Positions 1 through 32,213 of a DNA stretch of 64,000 nt are shown here, piece after piece. Source of the stretch: Halisarca cf. caerulea (taxonomy: Eukaryota; Porifera; Demospongiae; Chondrillida; Halisarcidae); contig CAUJGJ010000030.1 of NCBI GenBank assembly GCA_963170055.1, positions 2,357,837 through 2,421,836 on the forward strand. The letters run 5' to 3'. A program made the translations under genes and the position numbers. The notes below the pieces were generated by a model. It was not told the DNA's origin. It did not search any database and was given only the letters and a program-made list of their open reading frames with translations. Each line of letters opens with the position of its first letter. Position 1 is the first letter of the stretch.

Positions 1-75
<75 letters not shown>

Positions 76-609
76 ACATACATCCATGTGATTTTCCCTG
101 CGAAGTGTTCCTGAGAATAAAGTGTTGTCAGAAAGTGTGTGTACGATGTAACAGGACAGGACAGGACAGGACAGGACAGGACAGGACAGGATTATGTACA
201 TATGTACTGTGTGGATGCGGAAGTTCCTTGATAGTCCCTTCTCTGTATGCATATGTGAATGGGTAATTGTATTATTTCCAGCCATCGATCTTCATCGGCA
301 AATTTCACTTCTATTCATGTCCTTATGATTATATGAATGTGCGTGTAGTAGTGCTTACTTCCTTAGCATCCCCTCCACGCACATATATTACGTATATACA
401 TGTACACCCACGACCAATGTACGTACGTACATGTGTATATATGTACGTACATGTGTATATATGTACGTACATGTGTATATATGTACGTACATGTGTATGT
501 ACATACACGTTGCTGCTTTGTATTTTGTAGGCTATTGTCCAGTCACCATCTGATAGTGCCTGTGCATTGTTGCTCCTTGGGTTGTGCTGGTAGCTCCTTT
601 GTTGAGAGG

Positions 610-680
<71 letters not shown>

Positions 681-716
681 TGTGTGTGTGTGTGTGTATG
701 TGTGTGTGTGTGTGTA

Positions 717-755
<39 letters not shown>

Positions 756-2592
756 CAATAATATGCGGTTTGTGTATTCTCATTAATTTGTGTGATCCTG
801 TAAATCGTGTACCCCAAATATGTACATTATATATATATATATATACCTATACACACACATATATATATACACGTATATATAGGATATATTTGTACATTAT
901 CTGTGTGACAAGAGGTAGTAATGTTAGGTTCATCCCCTTCCCATTGTCTTTGTGAAGCTTACTTGGTTTCAGAAGCACAAATAGTTACAATGTATTTCAA
1001 CTAAGCCGCATTCTACCTCAAGGTTGTTTTCCCACAGTAGGCTCACAAGCCTGCTACGATAGGATTGGTTTACTGCAGAGGATTCAAGACCTCATTTTCA
1101 GACCAACTAAGCCACCTAGGCTAGGTTGGGTTGTCCTAGACTTCTATGACCATTAGGAGGCAGGAGGTGGCTGTAGGTCCGCTATGGAGGCAGGAGGTGA
1201 CTATATGTCTGTTAGGGGGGCAGGAGGTGGCTGTAGGTCTGCTATGGAGGCAGGAGGTGGCTGTAGGTATGTTAGGGGGGCAGGAGGTGGCTGTAGGTCT
1301 GCTATGGAGGCAGGAGGTGGCTGTAGGTCTGTTAGGGAGGCAGGAGGTGACTGTAGGTCATCCTTTCCTGGGTAGTGCATGACATTGAAAGTTCCCCTAT
1401 TATTATTTTTGAGATATTAATTTTTATGGGCAAATTTGTACAAGGTTACATACAGTAATAACTATATTCATTGCCAACATTACATGTGTTGCCAATGTTT
1501 GTTCAGTAGCTGGGCAACAGTGCATGTGTTGTACCTTGCCAGACCTCCTACCTGAGCGTGCATGCCTCCAAGTAGGAACAAGACAACACTTTCAGTCGTT
1601 CTTTCTACAACTCCTTGAAGAGGTTACCTTTATGGTGTGTGTGGCTCTTAGAGAGGTATTGATGTGTTGAATCCTTCCTAAGTGGACACTTTAAGGTGAT
1701 TCACTCCCCAATTCCTGATCAACACGTCATATGCCACTAATCATTGCCACGTCAGACTTTTCTAATCATATCTAGTTAGCTCAGCGATTGCCTTCCTCAG
1801 CCACTTTTGAGGTTAGATTGTGTATTGGCATGGTTTCTGACAAGGGGAGTGATTACTTTACCAGCACATCTGCAAACAGCGGGATATGACCTTGACACCA
1901 AAGAAAGTACTTTGTAGCAAATCGCACAGCAGTACCTACGTACACTGGTGATGTTCATTCTGTATTCTGTGCTCAAACTGCAGCACCTATCTTTATATCC
2001 AGTAATGTACATACGTACATAGGTAGATGTGTATGTACATATGTACTACATACTATGTATCTTGCACTGTAGACCGAGTGAGAGTGTATTGGGTTGAGTT
2101 TTCTTGCAATTAATGTGCACGCACCACAATACAATGTACGTACGTACATATATATACTCCATGCATCTAACATATTTATACACAGTAGTATGACCATCGC
2201 GCAACTATAGCAAAGTTTCTATGGAAGAGGTGGTCAACTTATGCCATGTCAACCAGTTATATAACAGATCCCAGCATCGTTTTGACCATATGAAGTATCT
2301 TGAACTATACAATGTACGTACGTATTATGTGATGTCTGGGCAGTCAGTTGGTAGCAGAAATATAGCCCCTCGGGTGCTTCTTGTACTTGCGTACCTCAGT
2401 GCTTTGTGACTCAGTACATATCTCAAGTACACGCAGGTCAACGTACAAGTAACTCCTGCTGCAGACCTCCCAACCTCTCTGTGTTACGTGTCACTGTATG
2501 TGTAACTGACTGTAGTGGAATCCTACTTTGTGTTATAATACCATGAGACCACAATTGGGTGTTTTTTAATTTGCAATTTCTACATTATGTAG
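1..2592. other. Repeat-rich non-coding sequence, probably intron of the MAP3K gene
   Basis: No exon of the kinase N-lobe (glycine loop, ATP lysine) could be found here, so this stretch is most likely intron, and the start of the kinase gene lies left of the window. It holds TG tracts (1-74 and 611-754), eight copies of a 5-bp unit (151-190), a 20-bp GTAC-rich repeat in about four copies (418-500) and a 30-bp minisatellite (1157-1363). The long Cys-Val and His-Thr reading frames are TG/CA translations. Confidence 0.5.
1157..1363. repeat. 30-bp minisatellite, seven copies with alternating 60-bp order
   Basis: Seven adjacent 30-bp units start with (g)aggcaggaggtggctgtag. Odd and even copies end differently (gctatg against gttagg), so the array is really a 60-bp higher-order repeat. 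The open frame through it (RRQEV-like repeats) has no coding context. Confidence 0.85.
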
Positions 2593-12426
<9,834 letters not shown>

Positions 12427-13336
12427 ATTTCCAACCTTTTTATTTGTATTTTTTGTTCCCTTTTATGTGTCGTATTTCCATTGTTTTTTGTTCCCTCTCC
12501 AACTGTTGAGTCCATGATTGCCGAAAAACATCTGTTAAATTTATCGTATCTATTCCATGGAATGTTGAGAAACTTCATCTTTCTTCTTTTGTATACCAAT
12601 CATCATGTTGATCATGAGCTGTATATATTTAATCCACTTACTGTGAAATATTGCGATAAATTCTTGATTCTCATGCATGCATGCACGTGCATGCTGATGA
12701 CACAAGCAAAGTACAAAGTATTATATATAATAATATAATATTATATTATATAGTTGATCTTGTGTATAATATAGCACACATGCATGCAGCCTATATACAT
12801 GGATATGGATGCATGCACGCATATAATCGAAGGTAATATAGGTGGATGATGGATGCAGTCCATGTACAGTATCGATAGTGCAGAGATCTACGTATATACA
12901 GTGAAACCGCCATATCGATCTGCAATCCAACACCTCTACAATTATATAACCCGACATTCTCTCTAATCTGACCATATCTTATAAGAGGTACAGTCACCAT
13001 ATTAAAGTATGCTAATACAGTCACTCTATAATCCGACTACCTCCAGCTCCTGATCCAACGTGATCTTGCTACCCTTGAGCAGAACATCAGATTATAGAGG
13101 TTTTCACTGTGATGCGCTGATCCATGCATTTCAAATTGGCATCGATCCACTGTTAATTTGGTCGGTTGTGTGCTAGATATATTGCAATGTCTGAATGGTC
13201 CATGCACCATAATATTAATACAATTATTGTTGCAGACGTCATACTTCCGAGCCGATGACGCATACTGAGTCTATTATTAGCACTTAGGGGCTGACCTAGG
13301 GGATTCCCCCACTGTTACGCTGTTTTCGCCTTCAAA
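12427..13336. other. Intergenic: MAP3K 3' flank, with a pogo-like MITE
   Basis: After the MAP3K stop there is T-rich sequence that may be 3' UTR, then an AT-rich stretch. An element at about 12899-13112 starts tacagtgaaaccgccat and ends gaggttttcactgt, with ccgacatt/atccgact-type internal words, matching the family member at 61888-62065. No gene was seen. Confidence 0.55.
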
Positions 13337-14290
13337 ATGGCTGAAAGATGCCATCATGTCGACAAAGTACAGAAGCCCACCAACGCGAAAAGCGATAGCA
13401 AAGAGGAAAAAATCGAAACTGCTCGAAGATTGCTGCAGCGTGTTGCCAATGACCTCGGATCTTCCCCTTTGGTCGAAGATCTTAAACAACACGAAGACAT
13501 TCTTGTAAGAGAGCTTACGTCAGCTTTGGTTGACGAAGGGTTTCTTAAAGGTATGCGTCCATACAGACATGTTCATTCTAATGCATGCACTGTGTATAGT
13601 TACATGAAACCAACGCAACCCAGCACCAGAGCGTACTGATCGGTGGCTAGATAGTCTGTCTTTGCACAATCTCTTGTATGCATGTATACTGTACATACCT
13701 GCAGACGAGCTTGATCCTCAAGAGCTGCGTTCGTACGGAAACTTCAAGATATCTCCAAACTCCAACAGTGAGTATTGTGAATATTGTGTTTTTCTACAGT
13801 TCTCTGTGCATGCATGATGCATGGTGTTGGATCAAGTACCTATGTCACAATGGTGATACCCGTTATGCCCGAATGGTGTGTAGGTTTGTACATGAAATTC
13901 CTTACATATTTGTGTAATGTGAAGACTCAATCACAGCAGTGTCAGTAGTAGAGGTCGTATATATGTGAAATCTTCGTACTCATGTGGCGTAGATCTCATC
14001 GGCGAGGCAGATTGTGTTGTCATTGCTTCCGTTGGATCAGTTGACAAAACTTTGAATGCTGTGCCTAAACTACCAGTAAAAGATGGAAGAGGAATTGGAG
14101 AAGAGCTGGAGCAAATTGTGGAGTTGATCGAAGGAGACCCATTGTTGGATCTCCCCCCTCTTGGCCCACACAGAGTACAGGGAGAGGGAGAGGTTGTTCC
14201 AGTGTGGCTTGACGGGCGTGGTGTCAGACACTCAAGGAAATTCTACATTAAGCTCATTGAAGATTTCTTAATCCAATGTAAAAAGCCTGC

Positions 14291-14350
<60 letters not shown>

Positions 14351-15380
14351 ATGAGTGTAGGCATTAGTCTTTTCCTTTTTACTAAGCAATAGTGCCTCAA
14401 CATATTGTAGTCTGCTTACTTAGCATACATTGTGTACATCATGCTTGCTAATAGTTATTATATCTTCTTTTGATATGAAGCTATATAGCAGTTTCTCCAT
14501 GCACCGCTAACATTAATTAAACATTGATTGCTACAATTATGACACTTTTATCTTTCTTCCCTCTTCACCCCCGCCCCCACACACAGCAACATTGTGGTAT
14601 ACCGGGCACGGTCAGCGTGGCACAGGAAACTGGTGTTTTGAAGACGGTGCCATTAGTCTCGAAGACCTCATTCGTCTGTACGAGATGTGCTTCAAGGGCA
14701 GATTGCTCACCATAATCACTGACTGCAGCTACTCCGGGCACTGGGCCTACCAAATGGCGTCCATACTAGACTCAATGAACATCCCCCCTTGTGGGCACAA
14801 GGCCATTGAGGAAGGCTATCTGATAAAAGTGCATGCATCATGCCAACCTTATCAGAGAACTACTATGTGTTGGTATGTTGATCATGGTGTGGAGGTTGGA
14901 AGAGGAGGGATCGTTGAACATTGTATGCAGACTAGAACTCCTGTCCATGTTTGTGTAGACACAAAATGTAATTCACACATCCCTGCAACTGACCTGCCTC
15001 CTCCATCAGCTTCCTTCAGATCAAATTCACATGCTCCTGCCCAACCCCCTCCGATTGCCCATACAATATGTAGCACTGACAGTACCCAGTTGAGGTGTTG
15101 TGAAGAACATGACCAAATGTGCTCCTTTGCTCTAAACAACCTTTCGTGGATCGATGTGCCTAACGTGCATGTGCTACGAGAGTATGTCCACGTCATTGAG
15201 CATGGTAATGCTTGGCAGTACATGCTAGTGCACGAGGAGGATGAGAGGAGGTTCAATGCACTAATCGAGAGTGGGAGGAAGGATGCGGATTTCACTGATT
15301 ATGGTAGATTGTTGTGTTCAGGCTGGGGAGGGGATCCCCCTAAACAGGCAATCGCTGCTTTCTTTGGATGTGTAGCTTAG
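13337..15380 (+). CDS. Caspase-fold cysteine protease-like protein A
   Basis: Four exons (13337-13550, 13705-13767, 13993-14292, 14587-15380) join in frame, all introns phase 1, giving 456 residues. The N-terminal 70 residues are charged and helical (KEEKIETARRLLQRV...). Exon 3 holds the first alpha/beta half, from ADCVVIASVGS to a helix before KKPA. Exon 4 opens with LWYTGHGQRGTGNWCF (His near 200), then IITDCSYSGHW (Cys near 239), IPPCGHK and a C-terminal DYGRLLCSGWGGDPP. A beta strand ending in GHG and a second ending in D-C is the layout of clan CD proteases (caspases, metacaspases, paracaspases), and the spacing fits a His/Cys dyad. The substrate is unknown. It is the most divergent copy here and the only one on +. 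AATAAA lies at 15386-15391, only five bases after the stop codon. Confidence 0.82.
14293..14348. repeat. TG tract starting at the 5' splice site of gene A intron 3
   Basis: The exon ends cct gca g at 14292 and the intron begins as pure gtgtgtgt. Confidence 0.9.
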
Positions 15381-15996
15381 GTTGAAATAAATGTTCATTT
15401 ATGCCTCATGATGGTATTGTTTGCATGAAAATTGCATTTTCTATTATTTGGTATTGTAAAATATGTAGTTGTTGTGTGTATGTGTGAAGGGATGGTGACA
15501 GTCACATACATACTATATATACCATATTACGTATGCATAAAAGCAACCATAGGACGTATGCTGTGTGCATGGTTTTCTTTTGAAGTACACTAACTGTTCA
15601 AAACTAATGTAAGTACGTACATACACATTCAGTATATACCTGGCTCGAGAGCTCTAATTTGGACGTCCTTTCTAAATCATCCATGTACTGCAGTACATTC
15701 TAGCTATCACATGACATACACACACATGCATGTACTTTTATCAGGAGTAATTATATACATGCAGCAATATATATATATATATTATTATTATTACAAATAT
15801 ATGATTAATTCTATTATAAAATATTATATTATACATATATTATAATTATGTATCCACACATCATAATTATTATACAGTCATGTTAATGCCTTAAAGTATA
15901 TCAACACTATTATACTCAATTATTGTCATAAATTGAATTTCAAGACGCTATACAAGTATATAGCTTGTAGTTATAATATGCACATGCAAATAATCA
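15381..15996. other. Convergent intergenic region between genes A and B
   Basis: The 3' ends of A (+) and B (-) face each other. Only the AATAAA of A (15386-15391) and a very AT-rich stretch with TA dinucleotide runs (15760-15960) were seen. Confidence 0.7.
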
Positions 15997-18062
15997 CTAC
16001 TGCAAACCGAAAAATGTTCTAACAGCTGACCTCACTTCCTCTGGTGGATTTTCTCCCCATCCAGATGCAAAAACCTCTCCATACTTGGCAATGTCTATAG
16101 TCCCAGATGCAACTTTATCCCTAAATATGTTTACCTTTTGTTGCTCAACAACGGCATAATGCCAGGCTGCTTTACCTTTGTCTTCACCACGAACCAGAAA
16201 CACAAATGAAGCCAAGCTTTTGGCAAGGTGCTTCCATTTAGCGAAGAAGGACTTCATCCCTAAACCCAGGCTACAAGTATTTGCGTCTTCGCTTGGACAC
16301 GTTTGGTGGATTGTGTGTGAAGTAAGGTGATTCCGAAAGTCATCCACGGTGTACGACTCTCGGCTAAGACAACCATCATTGACAATCTTTACACCTTCTT
16401 CAACAAACCTCATAAATGTCTCTTGTTCAGAAAAATGACAAGATGTCCACAGCTTCAGTAGTATGCCCTGTTCTCTGGTGTGGTGTCCACATGGGGGAAT
16501 TCCCATATCATCGAGCATACAGGCCATATCCTGTACCCAACACCCAGAGTAGCTACAATCTGAGATGATGTAGAGGAGCTTGTGTTTGAAGTGGGCTTGG
16601 TACAGCTCAAATATCTCCCTGAAACGTATAGTTCCATCTCTGAAGCACCAGTTTCCAGTGGCATCCTCTCCATGTCCGCTGTACCATATAACAGCTGTAT
16701 GTAGGACAAACATTCAGGCATGCATGTGAACTTTATACAGTTATGGAGATATAAAACAATGGGTCACGTATTAATCAATTTGATGAGAAATTAACCAATT
16801 GAAACTCACCAGCTGGTGTTTTACACTGCTTCAGGAAGTCCTCCATCAATGTGAGGTAGAATTCTTTAGAATGCGATATCTTTTCATCATCCACCCACAC
16901 TCCAACAGGCTTTCCTGATCCGCGCACTGGAAATGGAGCTAATGAAGCCATTTCCTTGTATCTGTCACCACATACATGTTCTGCAATAGCCAACACTTCT
17001 TCTTCCTTTCCCCCATAACTGCTCTCTAGCTTATGGACAGCTGTGGACCCTGCTGTCATTTCACTGTATGAACCGATGACCAAGCACTCAGCATCAAAGA
17101 ACAGGTTCTTCTTGATATCGCCTATACATAGGGAATATACAGGTCAGAGATAATAGCTACATACGGAGGCTCCACAGCAGCTACCATAGATCTATGCACT
17201 TACATCGTGGCTCGGGAAGAAAAATTGGGGTCATGGATTCAGACACTAGCAAAAGATATCAATGACAAAACTAATAATGATTAATATATAGTGTAGCATA
17301 CATTCAGGTGTAGATGACATGCTCAATCCGTTGTCTGGGATTAGGTCTAGTTAGGCTATAGATGGAGGTCATGCACCAATGGGTACCTGGCGTTCTCAAA
17401 TCTGTTACAAATTCGTTCACAACTGCTACTGCAGGCGTGTTCTCACGTTCCTCTGTATTTGAGATTCCTGTATCTAAAGCACAAAGCAGTCACATCTTGC
17501 CCTATACATTCCATGCAGGCCAGCTCAACATAGACTTACTTGTTACTGATTGACAATGTTCTGACACAGTAGGAGATCCTAAGTCATTTAGCCCTGCAGA
17601 GAACATTAACCATGTAAATGACCAGCTAGTCTGCCATAACGACCATAAACACTTCAAAGTTTCGACTACAATAGTTTATGTAGCTGTCCAATATATAATA
17701 TCAGTTATGATACAAGTAGGTCGAATCACACCTATGTGTCCAAAAAATACAAACCTATGGTCTAACTCAGGTCTAACATGCTATGTGTCCAAAATAATAC
17801 ACGTATACATATCTATATATGCCGATAACACACCTGTACCACGTGCGCACAGATTAGTGATGGTTGGTTGACCATAAAAATTCCAAGGAACATCCTGAGG
17901 ATTCTTTGTTTGGTGACCATTTGCGTTAAGACCTTCTATCTTCAGACCATCAATCAAACTATCAATCACCTCTTTCTTCTGAGCACGCAGATTGGAAATG
18001 CCACTCCTCATCGACAACGCGTTGACTACGCGTTCAAAAATTCTTTCCAGGGCAGACTCCAT
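15997..18062 (-). CDS. Caspase-fold cysteine protease-like protein B
   Basis: Six exons on - (18062-17834, 17593-17540, 17473-17387, 17245-17204, 17121-16810, 16694-15997) join in frame with every intron in phase 1, giving 473 residues. Exon 1 encodes the helical N-terminal domain (MESALERIFERVVNAL...). Exons 2-4 are short linkers, the last ending PEPR. Exon 5 is the first alpha/beta half (FFDAECLVIGSY to KQCKTPA). Exon 6 carries WYSGHGEDATGNWCF (His near 249), IISDCSYSGCW (Cys near 288), IPPCGHH and a conserved DIAKYGEVFASGWGENPP end. The GHG and DC motifs follow predicted strands as in clan CD proteases. No death domain, CARD or transmembrane segment is evident, so it should be cytosolic. 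The N-terminal domain may be a death-fold relative, but that is a guess. It is closest to E and converges with A. Confidence 0.86.
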
Positions 18063-18924
18063 TGCTCCAAGGAAAGCTGTCTTGTTGAACGGTAAGAGCT
18101 ATCTGATCGAAAGGGCAGCTAGGTCGATCCGCTTTTGGTCCGATTGCTGATCAGTAACCGGCCGGTCTAGTTAGAAGGTGTTTCCCCAAGGTACGGTATT
18201 TTCCCTTGGCATCGACTCGGACGCTTTATCATGGTGTCAACCAAACATGGAGTATCTTTCATGATTAAAAGGTAATGGATCGCCAAAGCTACAATCGAAC
18301 TTGGTTAGTAAGTACCTTTATAAGGAACGACTAAAAAGCACCTGCCATCAGAAATACTTGCTTTCGGCGTTGCAATACTGTCTTCAATATTTTATCTGAG
18401 GTATCACAGGGATCGAGAGAGCTCAGATGTCTGTGATTATATCCTGGCAGTTGCAAGAGTACATACAGTCTCAGTACAAGTTAATCAAGCTTGTGATTGC
18501 ATGACTCCCTCACAGTATGGTAGCAGATCTTGATAGTTGCTCAATCTCTGAAGAATCAAAGAATCGCTGACCGGCCGGCCTTCTTGAGAGTCAATTGATG
18601 CCGGACTCTATTATTTCTATTATGTTGATTTCCGTACATGTGCACATGATATATCAATGCATGCACCCTGTGAAGCAAGATGGGACTACATGCATGACCA
18701 AGCACAATACCTAGGCCTCCTATTCTCCATACCATACATTCCACTTAATGTCTGAAATGCAATTATACTGTATTATTAATATGTACATTTCTATCATACC
18801 ATTTTACTAACTTCAAGATATATATTAACTGTTGTTGCAAGTATGAATTAAGTCCTCACAAGTACGTACACATACGAAGTGCATAGAATTACATACTTTA
18901 TAATATAGTGCTAAAGAGGAACAA
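18063..18924. other. Intergenic, no gene seen
   Basis: Upstream of gene B. It contains no supported exon and no strong repeat; it is AT-rich toward the right end. Confidence 0.6.
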
Positions 18925-20490
18925 ACAGCACATTCAACATCTTCTGGAGCATCCTTTCACTCCCCATTCTGAAATCAGAATCTCACCAAATTTAGAAAAA
19001 TCAATAGTTCCAGTTGAAACTTGCTCCTTGAACATGTTCAGATTTGCAGGCTCAACCATCACATAATGCCATGCTTGCATGCCTACCCTTATCCTTGTCA
19101 CGGAAAAGATACAACAAAGACCTTATAATAATATTGCATGGGTACAGTATTCCCACTTCTTCCATTTCAAGAATGCTTTATATAAATATAAAAATTAATT
19201 TTCATTTAGTGAAAAACAATATTGCAATCCTAGGGCAGGTCACATGCAATGGTTGTGTAGGAAGCACAGATTGTAATTCTTAATTTCTGCTTTCAGTGGT
19301 CAACGAATTCATAGTATATTCCTTCATTATTGACACCCATGCACATATTTTAAGACAGATTGCATGTAAGTGTGTCTCTCATTCTGAATCAGAACAATGA
19401 CAAGCAGTCTGTGCAGCTTTGGCAGTATATGCCCAGTTCTCTGGTGTGGTGCCCACGTGGGGGGATTCCCATTCTGTACCCAACACCCGGAGTAGCTACA
19501 ATCTGAGATAATGTAGAGGAGTTTGTGTTTGAAGTGGGCTTGGTACAGCTCAAATATCTCCCTGAAACGTATAGTTCCATCTCTAGATCTGAAGCACCAG
19601 TTTCCAGTGGCAATTCCATATGTACTGCATGTACCATAACAGCTGGATTGAGGTAGAACAAACATGCATGTGCATGCATGCAGGCATGCAATTGCAAGTA
19701 AACTATATATATTATATACATTATATCTATATACTATATATAATAATATTATACTATATATTATGTGAAGAATAATACAAAACTATTATAATCATGCAAC
19801 GTACTGATCATGATGAGAGATTAACCAAGCTCATCAGCGATCACAAGCTAGCGCTGCACCATAATTCAAGAAGTCCTCCATGCAACAATGATTATACAGG
19901 CTCAGCTTCCAGATCCACACACTGGAAATGCAGGGATCAAGCCAAGGAAGGAAGCTAGCCATTTCCTTGTATCTGTTCCTAGCTATTTCCTTGTATCTGT
20001 TTCTAGCTACTTCCTTGTTTCTAGCTATTTCCTTGTAATATCTGTTTCTAGCCATTTCCTTGTATCTGTTTCTAGCCATTTCGAAATTCCTTGTATCTGT
20101 TTCTAGCCATTTCAAAATTCCTTGTATCTGTTTCTAGCCATTTCCTTGCATCTGTTTCTAGCCACGTACATGTTGTGCATAGCCTGCAACGTATACACTT
20201 CATCTTCCTCCCGGATATACTGTATATCCACTATAAGCTTACTATAATAGTTCTTGGACAGCTGTATGTGGACCCTACGTAGCTGCAGTTATTTCACATT
20301 ATTTCAAGCACTCAACATCAAAGAACATGCGCAGGTTCTTCTTGCATGATCGATACCATAGCTATAGCTAGTTGAGTAGGAAATATAATATGGATCAATT
20401 TAAGAGCTACAGATGCTACACAGCAGCTACCATAGATATATGTACTTATATCTTGGCTCAGGGGGAAATTCTAACCCTAACCCCTATATA
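18925..20490 (-). pseudogene. Decayed caspase-like copy C
   Basis: Read on -, fragments of the family appear in the right order: a PEPR-linker remnant (about 20490-20455) whose donor GT is now AT, a first-half remnant (20345-19850) interrupted by a minisatellite, a catalytic fragment (19665-19327) with FREIFELYQAHF, DCSYSGCW and a broken PPCGHH region, and a C-terminal fragment (19110-18925) closest to genes D and F. Frameshifts, an insertion after the TGNWCF region and a deletion after SGCW break the frame. The upstream half resembles B/E and the tail D/F, so the copy is a mosaic. Confidence 0.85.
19965..20170. repeat. 24-bp minisatellite born from protease codons
   Basis: About eight copies of ttccttgtatctgtttctag (plus four bases) in pseudogene C. 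The reverse strand reads RYKEMARN-like repeats, and the seed RYKEMA is part of the intact gene (DRYKEMASLAPF in B and E), so a coding 24-mer was amplified after the copy died. Two units carry an extra aaatt- or gaaatt-type insertion. Confidence 0.8.
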
Positions 20491-20670
20491 TAAGCTCCTA
20501 CTTTGCAATTGGATACAATAATTATATTATATACATAATAACTGAAATTCAAGATTGTGCGTATTATACATTTCTATGGCATCCCATTTTATAACGATAC
20601 ACTTAAACAATATTACTGTATATGTACACAACAAAGTGCATGGGAGGATATACGTATACCTACATACACT

Positions 20671-31542
<10,872 letters not shown>

Positions 31543-32213
31543 GTTTTAACCTTATCCGTCGATCTGTCCCCCCGAAAATGGCCGAGCAAGACTTGCATGC
31601 ATGGTCTATATAGCCGCCATAATATTGTTAGTCTAACTAGCTAGTTAGACTATAATATTGTTGGTTTTTTAACCTGTCTCGCCATGGTCTCGCGGAGCCA
31701 CACCCGTGCATTATATTTTTTTATTTTTTTGACTCGAGTCTGTTCATAGGGCCGGGTCTGTACGCCCCCAGATTATAAGTCTCAGGTTGTCAGCCCCTGT
31801 CCACATACACCGCCTCCTGGCATATGCAGGGTTGGGCATTGAAAGAAAGGAAGGGGGCGATCGAGCTAGCACTTGCATGAGATTAATTGGGTGCGAAAAT
31901 CATGCAATCATGTATACAGTTGAAGAGGCTGGAGGTGCATGATCAAAGTCTGGCACGTATTGTATATCTACCAGATCAACCAGATATGGCTAACTGCAAT
32001 GTACATCACCAGCTGCAGGTCACCATGCACTCGGATAGGCAGACAGTGTGCGCATACAACTTGTGGTATAGATAAACCATATTAGTTTTGTTAAAGATTG
32101 TGTTACATCTGAAAACACGCAGGGCATTACAACAGGGACATTACAAAAACAAAACTTCGTACATACACATGTACAAAATTTAATCAGTAGCAAGTATTCA
32201 TACAAACAGCTAT
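31543..32213. other. Intergenic between gene D start and kinase-kelch 3' end
   Basis: No exon, strong repeat or palindrome was recognised apart from T-rich sequence near 31710-31730. The D promoter should lie at its left end. Confidence 0.5.
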
